18,701 nt of DNA from Saprospiraceae bacterium UBA2329 (GTDB lineage Bacteria > Bacteroidota > Bacteroidia > Chitinophagales > Saprospiraceae), in NCBI GenBank assembly GCA_002344975.1, contig DDUV01000121.1, positions 30,446-49,146 of the forward strand. The letters run 5' to 3'. The notes under the pieces are model-generated. The model did no database searches, was not told the origin of the DNA, and worked only from the letters and a program-made list of their open reading frames with translations. Below, piece after piece: positions 8,551-15,318 of this stretch; position 1 is the first letter of the stretch, and each line of letters opens with the position of its first letter. The position numbers were made by a program, and so were the translations under genes.

Positions 8551-8847
8551 ATGCGCGTTTTCAGTGGATTCGAGGAAGAATTGGAAGACCTGTTGGTAGA
8601 GGATGAAATTGCCGATACCGAGGGGCCTGCTTTTTTGGTGGTGTATAACGACGACCACAATTCCTTCGACTGGGTGATTCGCTGCTTCATGGAGGTGCTT
8701 GATCATTCGCACGAGCAGTCGGAACAGTTGGCCATTATGATTCATTTCAAAGGCAAGGCCACCGTAAAAACGGCCCCCAAAAAAGAACTGAAACCTAAAA
8801 AAGACGCTCTGGTGGAACGCGGGCTTTCGGCAGTGATAGAGGAGTGA
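8551..8847 (+). CDS. clpS: ATP-dependent Clp protease adaptor ClpS
   Basis: This 98-residue protein is the N-degron adaptor that binds the N-domain of ClpA/ClpC and hands substrates with destabilising N-terminal residues to the Clp protease. It shows the conserved ClpS core: FLVVYNDDHNSFDWVIRCF (about residues 28-46), with the YNDDHN(T/S)F segment that lines the N-degron pocket, then EQSEQLAIMIHFKGKATVK and the C-terminal LVERGLSAVIEE. The N-terminal 25 residues are acidic, as expected for the flexible ClpA-engaging tail. Length is normal for the family. It is downstream of the peroxiredoxin gene but separated from it by a strong hairpin, so it may have its own transcript. No promoter was recognised. 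Confidence 0.95.
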   Translation: MRVFSGFEEELEDLLVEDEIADTEGPAFLVVYNDDHNSFDWVIRCFMEVLDHSHEQSEQLAIMIHFKGKATVKTAPKKELKPKKDALVERGLSAVIEE

Positions 8848-8907
8848 AAACCATTTTCAGTCTTTCCGTTCCCCGGCTTTTTCCTGTGCGTTTGGTTTTA
8901 AAACACA

Positions 8908-8957
8908 ATAGGCACATAGATCACATAGCGTTGGTACTATGTTTTCTATGTGCCTAT
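8908..8957. terminator. Bidirectional hairpin between convergent clpS and oligopeptidase genes
   Basis: A perfect 13-bp stem (ataggcacataga, 8908-8920, with tctatgtgcctat, 8945-8957) encloses a second 6-bp stem (acatag 8923-8928 with ctatgt 8937-8942). It lies 60 bp after clpS and 87 bp beyond the oligopeptidase stop codon. The convergent setting fits a terminator acting in both directions. T-rich tails are weak on both sides, so termination is an inference. The repeated unit CACATAG within each arm makes the structure look like a nested duplication. Confidence 0.5.
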
Positions 8958-8992
8958 CTGCTTTATAAACAGCTATTTGTATCTAAGATTTG

Positions 8993-9035
8993 CTTTGGAC
9001 TTCGCCAAAGTGCAGCGATCAACTGCCGCAGGCAG
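8993..9035 (-). terminator. Two small stem-loops just beyond the oligopeptidase stop
   Basis: Reading on the - strand past the oligopeptidase stop codon, CTGCC-tgc-GGCAG (9035-9023) is followed by CTTTGG-cgaagt-CCAAAG (9010-8993). They come 9 to 50 bases after the stop and have no long T-run. They may contribute to 3'-end formation together with the larger hairpin at 8908-8957. Confidence 0.25.
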
Positions 9036-9043
9036 CTTACCCC

Positions 9044-11197
9044 TTACTTCACGCCTAATCGGTCTATCATAAACGCATAGTTGAAGGCCACCTCCTTCAG
9101 CCGGTCGAAACGGCCTGTAGCGCCGCCGTGCCCCGACTTCATGTTCGTGCGCAGCAGCGTGATGTTGTTGTCCGTTTTCGTGGCGCGCAGTTTGGCCACC
9201 CATTTGGCCGGCTCGTGGAAGAGCACCTGCGAGTCGTTGAGGCCGCCGGTAGCCAGAATGTGCGGATAGTCTTTTTTCTCGATATTGTCGTAGGGCGAGT
9301 AGGAGCGAATGTAGTCATAAGCCTCCTTTTCATTGGGATTGCCCCACTGCTCGTACTCCTGCGTGGTGAGCGGCAAGGTCGGATCGAGCATGGTGTTGAT
9401 CACATCCACAAAGGGCACCTGTGCCACCACCGCCTGAAACAGATCGGGGCGCATGTTTACCACCACGCCCATCAGCAGGCCGCCCGCGCTGCCGCCGTTG
9501 ATGGCCAAGCGCTTCGGCGAGGTATATTTTTGCTTCACCAACTCCTCTGCGCAGGCTATGAAGTCCGTAAAAGTATTTTTCTTCTTCATCAGCTTGCCGT
9601 CTTCATACCACTGCTCTCCCATTTCGCTGCCCCCGCGTATCTGTGCAATGGCATACACAAAACCGCGGTCCACCAAGCTGAATGCGTTGCCGTTAAAGTA
9701 GGGGTCGGTACTGGAACCATACGAGCCATAAGAATACAGCAGCGTGGGGTTGTTGCCGTCCAATTTCATGCCCTTCTTATGCACCAGAGCCATCGGTACT
9801 TTCACGCCGTCCGGAGCGGTGGCCCACAGGCGTTTCACCTCATAATCGTCGGGATTGAAGCCGCTGGGTATTTCCTGCTGTTTCAGCAGTTCGCTCTTGC
9901 CCGTCGTCATGTCGTAGTCATACACCGAGCTGGGGCGATTGAGCGACATGTAGCCGTAGCGCAGTTTGGTAGAAGCATAGTCGGCATTAGAACTCGAAAA
10001 AACTGTGTAAACCGGCTCCGGGAAAGTCACCGACTGCATGGCGCCGCTTTGGAGGTCCATCACGCGGAGTTCCTGCAGGCCGTTGGTGCGCACCTCTATC
10101 GCCAGAAACTTGTCAAACACCTCCATGTCTTCTATCATCACCTTGGGATCGTGCGGTATCAGGTCTTTCCAGTTTTTCTTGTCCGAGAAGCCGGTGAGCG
10201 GCGCCTCCATGATTTTGTAATTCTTGTGGTTGTCGTCCTTTAGCCTGATGATGAATTTCTGCTTGTGGTGCGACACATAGTACTCCACATCTTTGGCTCT
10301 GGGCGCAAACACCTGAAACTTCCCGTCCGGCTGGCTGCTGGGCAGCAGGTGGTATTCTGTAGAAGTGAAGCTCCCGGAAGTCAGGAAGATATAATCGCCC
10401 GATTTGCTGCGCGACACATCCAACGAAAACAATTCGTCCTTTTCTTCAAACACCAACTGGTCTTTTACCTTCGTGCCGAGCTTGTGTTTGAACACTTTAT
10501 CGGTGCGTAGCGCGGCATTGGGGCGCGTATAAAACACAGTGGTATTGTCATTGGCCCAGGCGCCTCCGCCCGCATTTTCAATCACATCGGGCAGGTCTTT
10601 GCCGGTTGTCAGATCGCGGAAACGCAGCGTAAATTCCACATACGAGCCGGTGTAGTTGCTCGCGTAGGCCAAAATGCGGTTGTCGGGACTGACCTCAAAG
10701 GCGGCCAGCACAAAAGCCTGCTGGCCCTCAGCTTCCTTGTTTTCATCCAAAATGATTTCCTCCGGCGCATCCACGCTGCCTTTTTTGCGGCAATAAATGC
10801 GGTACTGCTTACCCGTTTCGGTGCGCGAGTAGTAGTAGTAGCCGTTGTCGAAATAAGGCACGCTGCTGTCGTCCTCTTTGATGCGGCCTTTCAGTTCGTT
10901 GAACAGCGTCTCCTGCAAGTCTTTGGTATGCGCCATCACTGTATCGGCGTAGGCATTTTCCGCATTCAGATAGGCGATTACCTCCGGGTTGGTCTTGTCC
11001 TTGAGCCAGTAGTAGTTGTCCACGCGTTCGTAGCCATGTTCGCTGAATGTTTCCGGTTGCACAGCCGCGGCGGGCGGAGTCGGGTAGTCGCTTTGCATGC
11101 GCATAGTCGTTTCGGTCGTTTCGGTTGGTTGATTGTTGCAGGCGCTGAAGCCGGCGGCCATTGCCAAAGCAAGGGCAAAAAGAAGCATTTTTTGCAT
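9044..11197 (-). CDS. Prolyl oligopeptidase family S9A (oligopeptidase B-like), predicted lipoprotein
   Basis: This 717-residue serine peptidase has the S9A layout: an N-terminal extension, a seven-bladed beta-propeller (about residues 80-430) and a C-terminal alpha/beta hydrolase. The catalytic triad is visible as S570 in NGGSAGG, D655 in GGLNDSQV and H690 in KSGHGG. The region around YSYGSYGSSTDPYF and QIRGGSEMGEQWYEDGK matches oligopeptidase B/protease II, which cleaves short peptides after basic residues. The start at 11197 gives MQKMLLFALALAMAAGFSAC, a signal peptide ending in a lipobox (FSAC) with the lipidated Cys near residue 20, so the enzyme is probably anchored in the periplasm or outer membrane; the ATG at 11242 would bury this signal behind 15 residues. 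After the Cys, a Thr/Glu-rich linker precedes the YPTPPAA segment typical of these enzymes. It is transcribed toward clpS and is monocistronic as far as seen. Confidence 0.93.
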   Translation of the reverse strand: MQKMLLFALALAMAAGFSACNNQPTETTETTMRMQSDYPTPPAAAVQPETFSEHGYERVDNYYWLKDKTNPEVIAYLNAENAYADTVMAHTKDLQETLFNELKGRIKEDDSSVPYFDNGYYYYSRTETGKQYRIYCRKKGSVDAPEEIILDENKEAEGQQAFVLAAFEVSPDNRILAYASNYTGSYVEFTLRFRDLTTGKDLPDVIENAGGGAWANDNTTVFYTRPNAALRTDKVFKHKLGTKVKDQLVFEEKDELFSLDVSRSKSGDYIFLTSGSFTSTEYHLLPSSQPDGKFQVFAPRAKDVEYYVSHHKQKFIIRLKDDNHKNYKIMEAPLTGFSDKKNWKDLIPHDPKVMIEDMEVFDKFLAIEVRTNGLQELRVMDLQSGAMQSVTFPEPVYTVFSSSNADYASTKLRYGYMSLNRPSSVYDYDMTTGKSELLKQQEIPSGFNPDDYEVKRLWATAPDGVKVPMALVHKKGMKLDGNNPTLLYSYGSYGSSTDPYFNGNAFSLVDRGFVYAIAQIRGGSEMGEQWYEDGKLMKKKNTFTDFIACAEELVKQKYTSPKRLAINGGSAGGLLMGVVVNMRPDLFQAVVAQVPFVDVINTMLDPTLPLTTQEYEQWGNPNEKEAYDYIRSYSPYDNIEKKDYPHILATGGLNDSQVLFHEPAKWVAKLRATKTDNNITLLRTNMKSGHGGATGRFDRLKEVAFNYAFMIDRLGVK

Positions 11198-11232
11198 AGG
11201 AAGGTGATTTTTAAGGTGCGAAGTTAAGAATA

Positions 11233-11245
11233 ACCTTGTCAAGGT
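11233..11245. promoter_or_regulatory. Short palindrome upstream of the oligopeptidase gene
   Basis: ACCTTG-t-CAAGGT is a perfect 13-nt palindrome 36 to 48 bases upstream of the chosen ATG at 11197. On the - strand it is followed by TAACTTCG, which is one base from the -7 consensus TAnnTTTG. It could be an operator near the promoter. A palindrome this short may also be chance. Confidence 0.25.
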
Positions 11246-11280
11246 GATGTCTTACATAAAAAGGTTGCATACTTCTTTGG

Positions 11281-11430
11281 GCGCATCCCCGCCGCTCTTT
11301 ATGCTCCCGCCATCCGGGCTACAAAAAAGGGCGGGGTCGCTGCCTTCCGGGGTTTCGCCCCGCTCTTGCAGAAGCGGGGCCGCCTCCTCGCGTCGGCGCC
11401 CTCCAGGCAGCTTGCGCGGGCGCCTCCCTC
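11281..11430. other. GC-rich, hairpin-rich spacer of unknown nature
   Basis: This stretch is much richer in G and C than the neighbouring intergenic DNA. It holds a perfect 8-bp hairpin (gccccgct 11357-11364 with agcggggc 11373-11380, 8-nt loop) and a 7-bp one (ggcgccc 11395-11401 with gggcgcc 11418-11424). The segment gcgggg at about 11331 can also pair with the ccccgc of 11358-11363, so two mutually exclusive folds exist. Reading frames on both strands are short and low-complexity. It could be a genome-specific repeat or a structured RNA; I cannot decide. Confidence 0.35.
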
Positions 11431-11433
11431 CGC

Positions 11434-11464
11434 TTGACAATGCACTGAAAATCATTTAACTTTG
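11434..11464 (+). promoter_or_regulatory. Bacteroidota-type promoter for the nuclease-like gene
   Basis: TTGA at 11434-11437 is followed after 19 nt by TAACTTTG at 11457-11464, an exact match to the Bacteroidota -7 consensus TAnnTTTG with a good -33 element and normal spacing. The start of transcription would be near 11470, giving a leader of about 45 nt to the ATG at 11514. The leader is A-rich just before the start codon. Confidence 0.6.
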
Positions 11465-11513
11465 CTGCCGGATATTTTACCCTGTATTTCATTCAAAAAA
11501 ATCATCCATTACA

Positions 11514-12092
11514 ATGCCCCACGAAGTAGAAATTCAAGACCTGAAAATGCTCCTCGCCGAGCTGATTGCCAGCCAGAAAGACACGGAAGCGAGGTTTAAG
11601 GAAACGGAAGCGAGGTTCAAAGAGACAGCCGACCGATTCAAAGATACTGACAAGCGCATCAACAAAGCCTTCGAACTATTCGAATCGCAGTGGGGCAAGC
11701 TCATTGAGGCATTGGTAGAAGGCGATTTGGTGCGCGTACTCAATGAGCGCGGCATCGCAGTAGCCGAAACCGCCACCCGTCGCAAAGGCAGGCGCGGCGG
11801 CCACAATTACGAATTCGATATCATTGCTCACGATACCACCCAAATCGTGGTAGTAGAGGTAAAAACAACTCTGCGCGTGAAGCATGTGGAGCATTTTCTC
11901 GAAAAAATGTCGCACGCCAAAGAGTGGATGGCCGAGTACAAAAATTACGAAGTACTGGGCGCCGTGGCCTTCCTCCTTGCCGAAGAAGCCGCCGACACCC
12001 TTGCCGAAAAAAAGGGCCTCTTCGTCATTTGCGCTACCGGCGACAGCGCCGCCATCGTCAATGCCGACGACTTCCAGCCTCGCCGTTTCTAA
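11514..12092 (+). CDS. PD-(D/E)XK nuclease-like protein with N-terminal coiled coil (DUF3782-like)
   Basis: The product has 192 residues. Residues 15-70 form a charged coiled coil containing a heptad repeat (TEARFKE, TEARFKE, TADRFKD, TDKRINK at residues 24-51). The C-terminal domain carries a nuclease-type signature: E100-F-D102 in GHNYEFDIIAHD, then a beta strand ending in E115-V-K117 (VVVEVKTTLR). This D...ExK pattern is typical of the PD-(D/E)XK superfamily, and similar coiled-coil proteins are filed under DUF3782 and related families. No role has been established for that group as far as I know, so DNA cleavage is inferred. A promoter at 11434-11464 fits this start. The deacetylase-like gene begins 16 bp after the stop codon, so the two are probably cotranscribed, though no functional link is obvious. 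Confidence 0.75.
   Translation: MPHEVEIQDLKMLLAELIASQKDTEARFKETEARFKETADRFKDTDKRINKAFELFESQWGKLIEALVEGDLVRVLNERGIAVAETATRRKGRRGGHNYEFDIIAHDTTQIVVVEVKTTLRVKHVEHFLEKMSHAKEWMAEYKNYEVLGAVAFLLAEEAADTLAEKKGLFVICATGDSAAIVNADDFQPRRF
11583..11666 (+). repeat. In-frame 21-bp tandem repeats coding for heptads
   Basis: Four 21-bp units begin at 11583, 11604, 11625 and 11646. The first two share acggaagcgaggtt and encode the identical heptad TEARFKE; the third and fourth are more diverged. Because the unit is a multiple of three and matches one coiled-coil heptad pair spacing, copy number could change without breaking the reading frame. Confidence 0.7.
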
Positions 12093-12108
12093 TACATCAA
12101 CTTACCCT

Positions 12109-12876
12109 ATGAAACAAACCCTCACGCTTTTTCTTTTGCTCCATATTTGGGCCGTGGCCGCCCAGCCCGCTTTTCGTTTTAGCTACGGCGCCATCGTTCG
12201 CGGCGATACGACTTCGCCCCGCATGGCCGTCGTTTTTACCGGCCACGAATTTGCAGACGGCGGCAATTTTATCGCTAACACTTTGAAAAAGAGAAACCTG
12301 AAGGCCTCCTTTTTTCTCACCGGAGATTTTTACCGAAACCCCGATTTTGGAAAACTCATCGGCCAACTCCGACAGAACGGCCACTACCTCGGCGCCCACA
12401 GCGACGCGCACCTGCTGTACTGCGATTGGAGCCGCCGCGACAGCCTGCTCGTTACACAGAAGCAATTCGTTGACGATTTGACCGCCAATTACACGGCCAT
12501 GTTTCCATTCAGTATCCCTCCGGCGGAGGATGAGCTTTATTTTCTGCCGCCTTACGAATGGTACAACGACACCATCGCCGTTTGGACCCGCCAACAGGGC
12601 CTCCAACTCATCAATTTCAGTCCAGGCACCCGCAGCGCCGCCGATTACACCTGGCCGCAATTGCCCAACTACCGCAGCAGCCGCGTCATTCTGCAATCTA
12701 TTCGCGATTTTGAGCGCGCCTCGCCTGCCGGTCTCAATGGCTTTATCCTGCTGCTGCACATCGGTACAGACCCCCGCCGCACAGACAAGTTTTACAAAAA
12801 ACTCCCGACTCTCCTGCGCTTTCTGAAAGCACGGGGCTACCAGCCTGTCCGCGTGGACGAACTGTTGAACAGATGA
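12109..12876 (+). CDS. Secreted polysaccharide deacetylase-like (NodB homology) protein, atypical motif 1
   Basis: The product has 255 residues. ATG 12109 gives a signal peptide (MKQTLTLFLLLHIWAVAAQ, cleavage after about residue 18). The NodB-type motifs are present in order: motif 1 region VVFTGHEFADGG (residues 42-52), motif 2 as H97-S-D-A-H101, motif 3 as FLPPYEWYN, and motif 5 as LLLH217. Canonical motif 1 is TFDDG, where the first Asp is the catalytic base and the second binds metal. Here FADG keeps D50 but has A49 in place of the base, while a His-Glu pair (46-47) precedes it. It may use a different base, act on a different substrate, or be a non-catalytic binding protein. Length matches family members of about 250 residues. 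It starts 16 bp after the nuclease-like gene and is probably in the same transcript. Location: periplasm or outside. Confidence 0.8.
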   Translation: MKQTLTLFLLLHIWAVAAQPAFRFSYGAIVRGDTTSPRMAVVFTGHEFADGGNFIANTLKKRNLKASFFLTGDFYRNPDFGKLIGQLRQNGHYLGAHSDAHLLYCDWSRRDSLLVTQKQFVDDLTANYTAMFPFSIPPAEDELYFLPPYEWYNDTIAVWTRQQGLQLINFSPGTRSAADYTWPQLPNYRSSRVILQSIRDFERASPAGLNGFILLLHIGTDPRRTDKFYKKLPTLLRFLKARGYQPVRVDELLNR

Positions 12877-12965
12877 TTTAGCCGCCTGCCGTCGTTTTTG
12901 CATTTTCCCGGCATCCAAGCCCCCCAAAACAGCGTTCTTTGTGCAGTGTTTTTAATCATACTACC

Positions 12966-15233
12966 ATGTTTCGACTCATTACTGCCGCCATAGCAACGCT
13001 CTTTTTCCTTTCATTGCAGGCGCAAACCTTCCCGCGATTTTCCGTCCCGTTTCGCACCGCCGATGGCCAATTATTGCGCAACGCCCTCGCAGGCGGCCTC
13101 AACAACCCACAAGTTTCGGAGGCCGATCTGAACAACGACGGCATCACCGATCTGTTTGTATTTGACCGAAAAGGAAACGTCATCCTGCCTTTCCTGCACG
13201 ACGGCGTGGCAGGCTCCGTCCATTATACCTACGCCCCGGAATACGCCGACAATTTTCCCGCTCTCAACAGTTGGGCGCTGCTGCGCGATTTCAACGGCGA
13301 CGGTATTGCTGACCTCTTCGCCTATTCAGATGCGCCTGTTGACGGCATTATGGTGTATCGAGGCTATTTCGATGCGCAAAACCGCCTGTCTTTCCAGCGC
13401 CTGATGTTCAACAATCTCCACCGGCTCATTTATTTTCCCCTGCCCGGCGGCTCTACTACTCAACTCTATGTATCCCGAATAGACATCCCCGAAATCACAG
13501 ATGTGGATGGCGATGGCGACCTCGATATCCTCACTTTCGGCGTGAACGGCGGCAAAATGGAGTATTATGCCAATCGCTCCTTAGAGATGGGCATGGGCCG
13601 CGATACCGTCGTGTATCGCTTAGTGAGCAACTGCTGGGGCGGTTTTTTTGAAAGCGGCTTCTCCGAACACATTGACTTGGCCCCCAACTTCGGGCAATGC
13701 TACAATCCCTTCCATGACGGCAGCGGTGAAGGACTCGAACTCCGCCATGTAGGCTCTACGGTGCTTGCATTTGATGCCGACGGCGACGGCGATAAAGACC
13801 TCATACTGGGCGATGTATCTTTCAACAACCTCAACTTTCTCACCAATGGCGGTACCCCGCAAACCGCCTGGATGACCGCTCAGGATATTGACTTCCCCTC
13901 CTATGATGTGCCGGTTGATCTGCCGCTGTTTCCCGCAGCCTTCCTCGTGGACGTGGACCACGATGGCAAAAAAGACCTGCTCGTGGCGCCCAATGCCGCA
14001 GTCGGTTCGGAAGACTACCACGCCCTGTGGTGGTACCGCAATACGCAGGGCATTCCCCACCGCTTCGAGCGGCAGCAAACCGATTTCCTCATAGAAACCA
14101 TGCTCGATTTCGGCACTGGCGCTTATCCCGCTTTCGCAGATGTGAACGGCGACGGCCTGACCGACCTCGTGGTGGGCAACAATTCTTACTACCGGGAGTT
14201 CGGGGCCAAAGAATCTCGCCTCCATCTCTTCCTCAACACCGGCACGCCCGAAGTGCCCGCCTTCCAATTGGCCGACGACAACTGGCTCAATATGCGCGCC
14301 ATAGCCGCCGCTACCTTCAACCTGGCGCCTGCCTTCGGCGATCTGGACGGCGACGGCGATACCGATTTGCTGGTGGGTACCGACCTGGGGCAACTCTATT
14401 ATTTTAAAAACCTGGCCGGGGCAAACCAGCCCATGCAGTTTGGCGCCCATCAGTTTCCGTACATGAACATTGACATCGGAACAGCCTCTGTGCCTTTTAT
14501 GGCCGATCTGAATAGAGATGGCCTCATGGACATCCTCGTGGGCGAACGCAACGGCAACATCAATTTTTTCCCCAATACCGGCTCCGGCACTCAGCCGGAT
14601 TTCGTGGGCGACCCCGATTTGGAGCCTAATGTATTTTTTCTGGGGGGGGTGGATACCCGTATTACCGGCGCTTTTCCTAACGGTTACAGTGCTCCCGCAG
14701 TAGTATGGAATGGTCAAGAGTACTTACTTTTCTCGGGAACCAGCCGGGGGAGGATCGAGGCTTATACCGTACTCCCGTCGAGCTTTAGAGATTCTTTTCC
14801 TCTTATTTCAGAAACCTGGGGTGAAATTCATACAGGTACTCAAAGCCGCCTCGCTTTCGTCGATTTGGACAACGACGGCCTGCTGGAACTGGCGGTGGGC
14901 AACGACCGGGGCGGGCTGCAATTTTTCCGAACGCCGCTGCCTGCTCTCGCACCCAACTCTGTGAAACCGGAACCTGCCGCCGGGCCAAGCGTAAAAGTCT
15001 TTCCCAACCCGACTCACAATACCTTGTTTTTCAGCAGAACCGATGCCGGAACAGCAGAACTGGAACTCAGCATTTATAACGCAGAAGGCCGCCTGATGCG
15101 GCAATCTCGCAGATCGGGCGCTCACTGGCAGGAAGACCTCGGCAACTGGCCCGACGGTATGTACTTCTGGCGCTTGGCCGGCACCGATGGCGTGATTTCA
15201 GCCAAGGTGATGAAAACGGCAAAGGGGCGATAA
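12966..15233 (+). CDS. Secreted FG-GAP/VCBS repeat protein with T9SS C-terminal sorting domain
   Basis: This 755-residue extracellular protein begins with a signal peptide (MFRLITAAIATLFFLSLQAQ, from ATG 12966; the ATG at 12939 would add nine polar residues). The body carries about nine calcium-loop motifs of the form D-x-(D/N)-x-D-G-x-x-(D/E)-L, from DLNNDGITDL at residue 54 to DLDNDGLLEL at 633, the hallmark of FG-GAP/VCBS beta-propellers. Residues 676-752 form a type A T9SS sorting domain: VKVFPNPTHN at the start and DGMYFWRLAG...AKVMK near the end. The protein should therefore be exported by Sec, then across the outer membrane by the type IX system and attached to the surface or released. 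Its partner or ligand is unknown. Two oddities: a G8 tract at 14642-14649 inside the frame, and the last three codons plus stop lying in a dispersed repeat (15222-15257). Confidence 0.9.
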   Translation: MFRLITAAIATLFFLSLQAQTFPRFSVPFRTADGQLLRNALAGGLNNPQVSEADLNNDGITDLFVFDRKGNVILPFLHDGVAGSVHYTYAPEYADNFPALNSWALLRDFNGDGIADLFAYSDAPVDGIMVYRGYFDAQNRLSFQRLMFNNLHRLIYFPLPGGSTTQLYVSRIDIPEITDVDGDGDLDILTFGVNGGKMEYYANRSLEMGMGRDTVVYRLVSNCWGGFFESGFSEHIDLAPNFGQCYNPFHDGSGEGLELRHVGSTVLAFDADGDGDKDLILGDVSFNNLNFLTNGGTPQTAWMTAQDIDFPSYDVPVDLPLFPAAFLVDVDHDGKKDLLVAPNAAVGSEDYHALWWYRNTQGIPHRFERQQTDFLIETMLDFGTGAYPAFADVNGDGLTDLVVGNNSYYREFGAKESRLHLFLNTGTPEVPAFQLADDNWLNMRAIAAATFNLAPAFGDLDGDGDTDLLVGTDLGQLYYFKNLAGANQPMQFGAHQFPYMNIDIGTASVPFMADLNRDGLMDILVGERNGNINFFPNTGSGTQPDFVGDPDLEPNVFFLGGVDTRITGAFPNGYSAPAVVWNGQEYLLFSGTSRGRIEAYTVLPSSFRDSFPLISETWGEIHTGTQSRLAFVDLDNDGLLELAVGNDRGGLQFFRTPLPALAPNSVKPEPAAGPSVKVFPNPTHNTLFFSRTDAGTAELELSIYNAEGRLMRQSRRSGAHWQEDLGNWPDGMYFWRLAGTDGVISAKVMKTAKGR

Positions 15234-15264
15234 AAAAATAAAGTGGTCATTTTCGCCCCACTAC
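15222..15264 (+). repeat. Dispersed repeat copy overlapping the 3' end of the FG-GAP gene
   Basis: Bases 15222-15257 match 18534-18569 at 34 of 36 positions without gaps, including 24 identical bases at 15234-15257. The following ccactac reproduces the right flank of the 118-bp element (18652-18658). The copy thus looks like the left end of that element joined directly to its right end, with the central hairpin missing. It starts exactly at the last Lys codon of the FG-GAP gene and supplies its stop codon. A small hairpin, AGTGG with CCACT, remains within it. Confidence 0.7.
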
Positions 15265-15275
15265 AAAGTGATGAT

Positions 15276-15307
15276 CCGGGCGACAAGCTGAAAAATTTGT
15301 CGCCCGG
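15276..15307. terminator. Strong hairpin between two convergent genes
   Basis: ccgggcgaca (15276-15285) pairs perfectly with tgtcgcccgg (15298-15307) around a 12-nt loop. It lies 42 bp after the FG-GAP stop and 11 bp beyond the ligase stop, so it is placed to end transcription from both sides. There is no long T-run, but the stem is GC-rich and exact. Confidence 0.65.
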
Positions 15308-15318
15308 CATCTGCTTTC

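Noticed and set aside
9128..10243. 371-codon + strand frame
   Set aside because: It lies opposite the oligopeptidase gene, which has the full catalytic triad; the His/Val-rich translation has no domain.
11514..12876. Nuclease plus deacetylase pair as a defence system
   Set aside because: The deacetylase is secreted and has no known defence role, there are no ATPase, methylase or toxin-antitoxin genes nearby, and neighbours are housekeeping genes.
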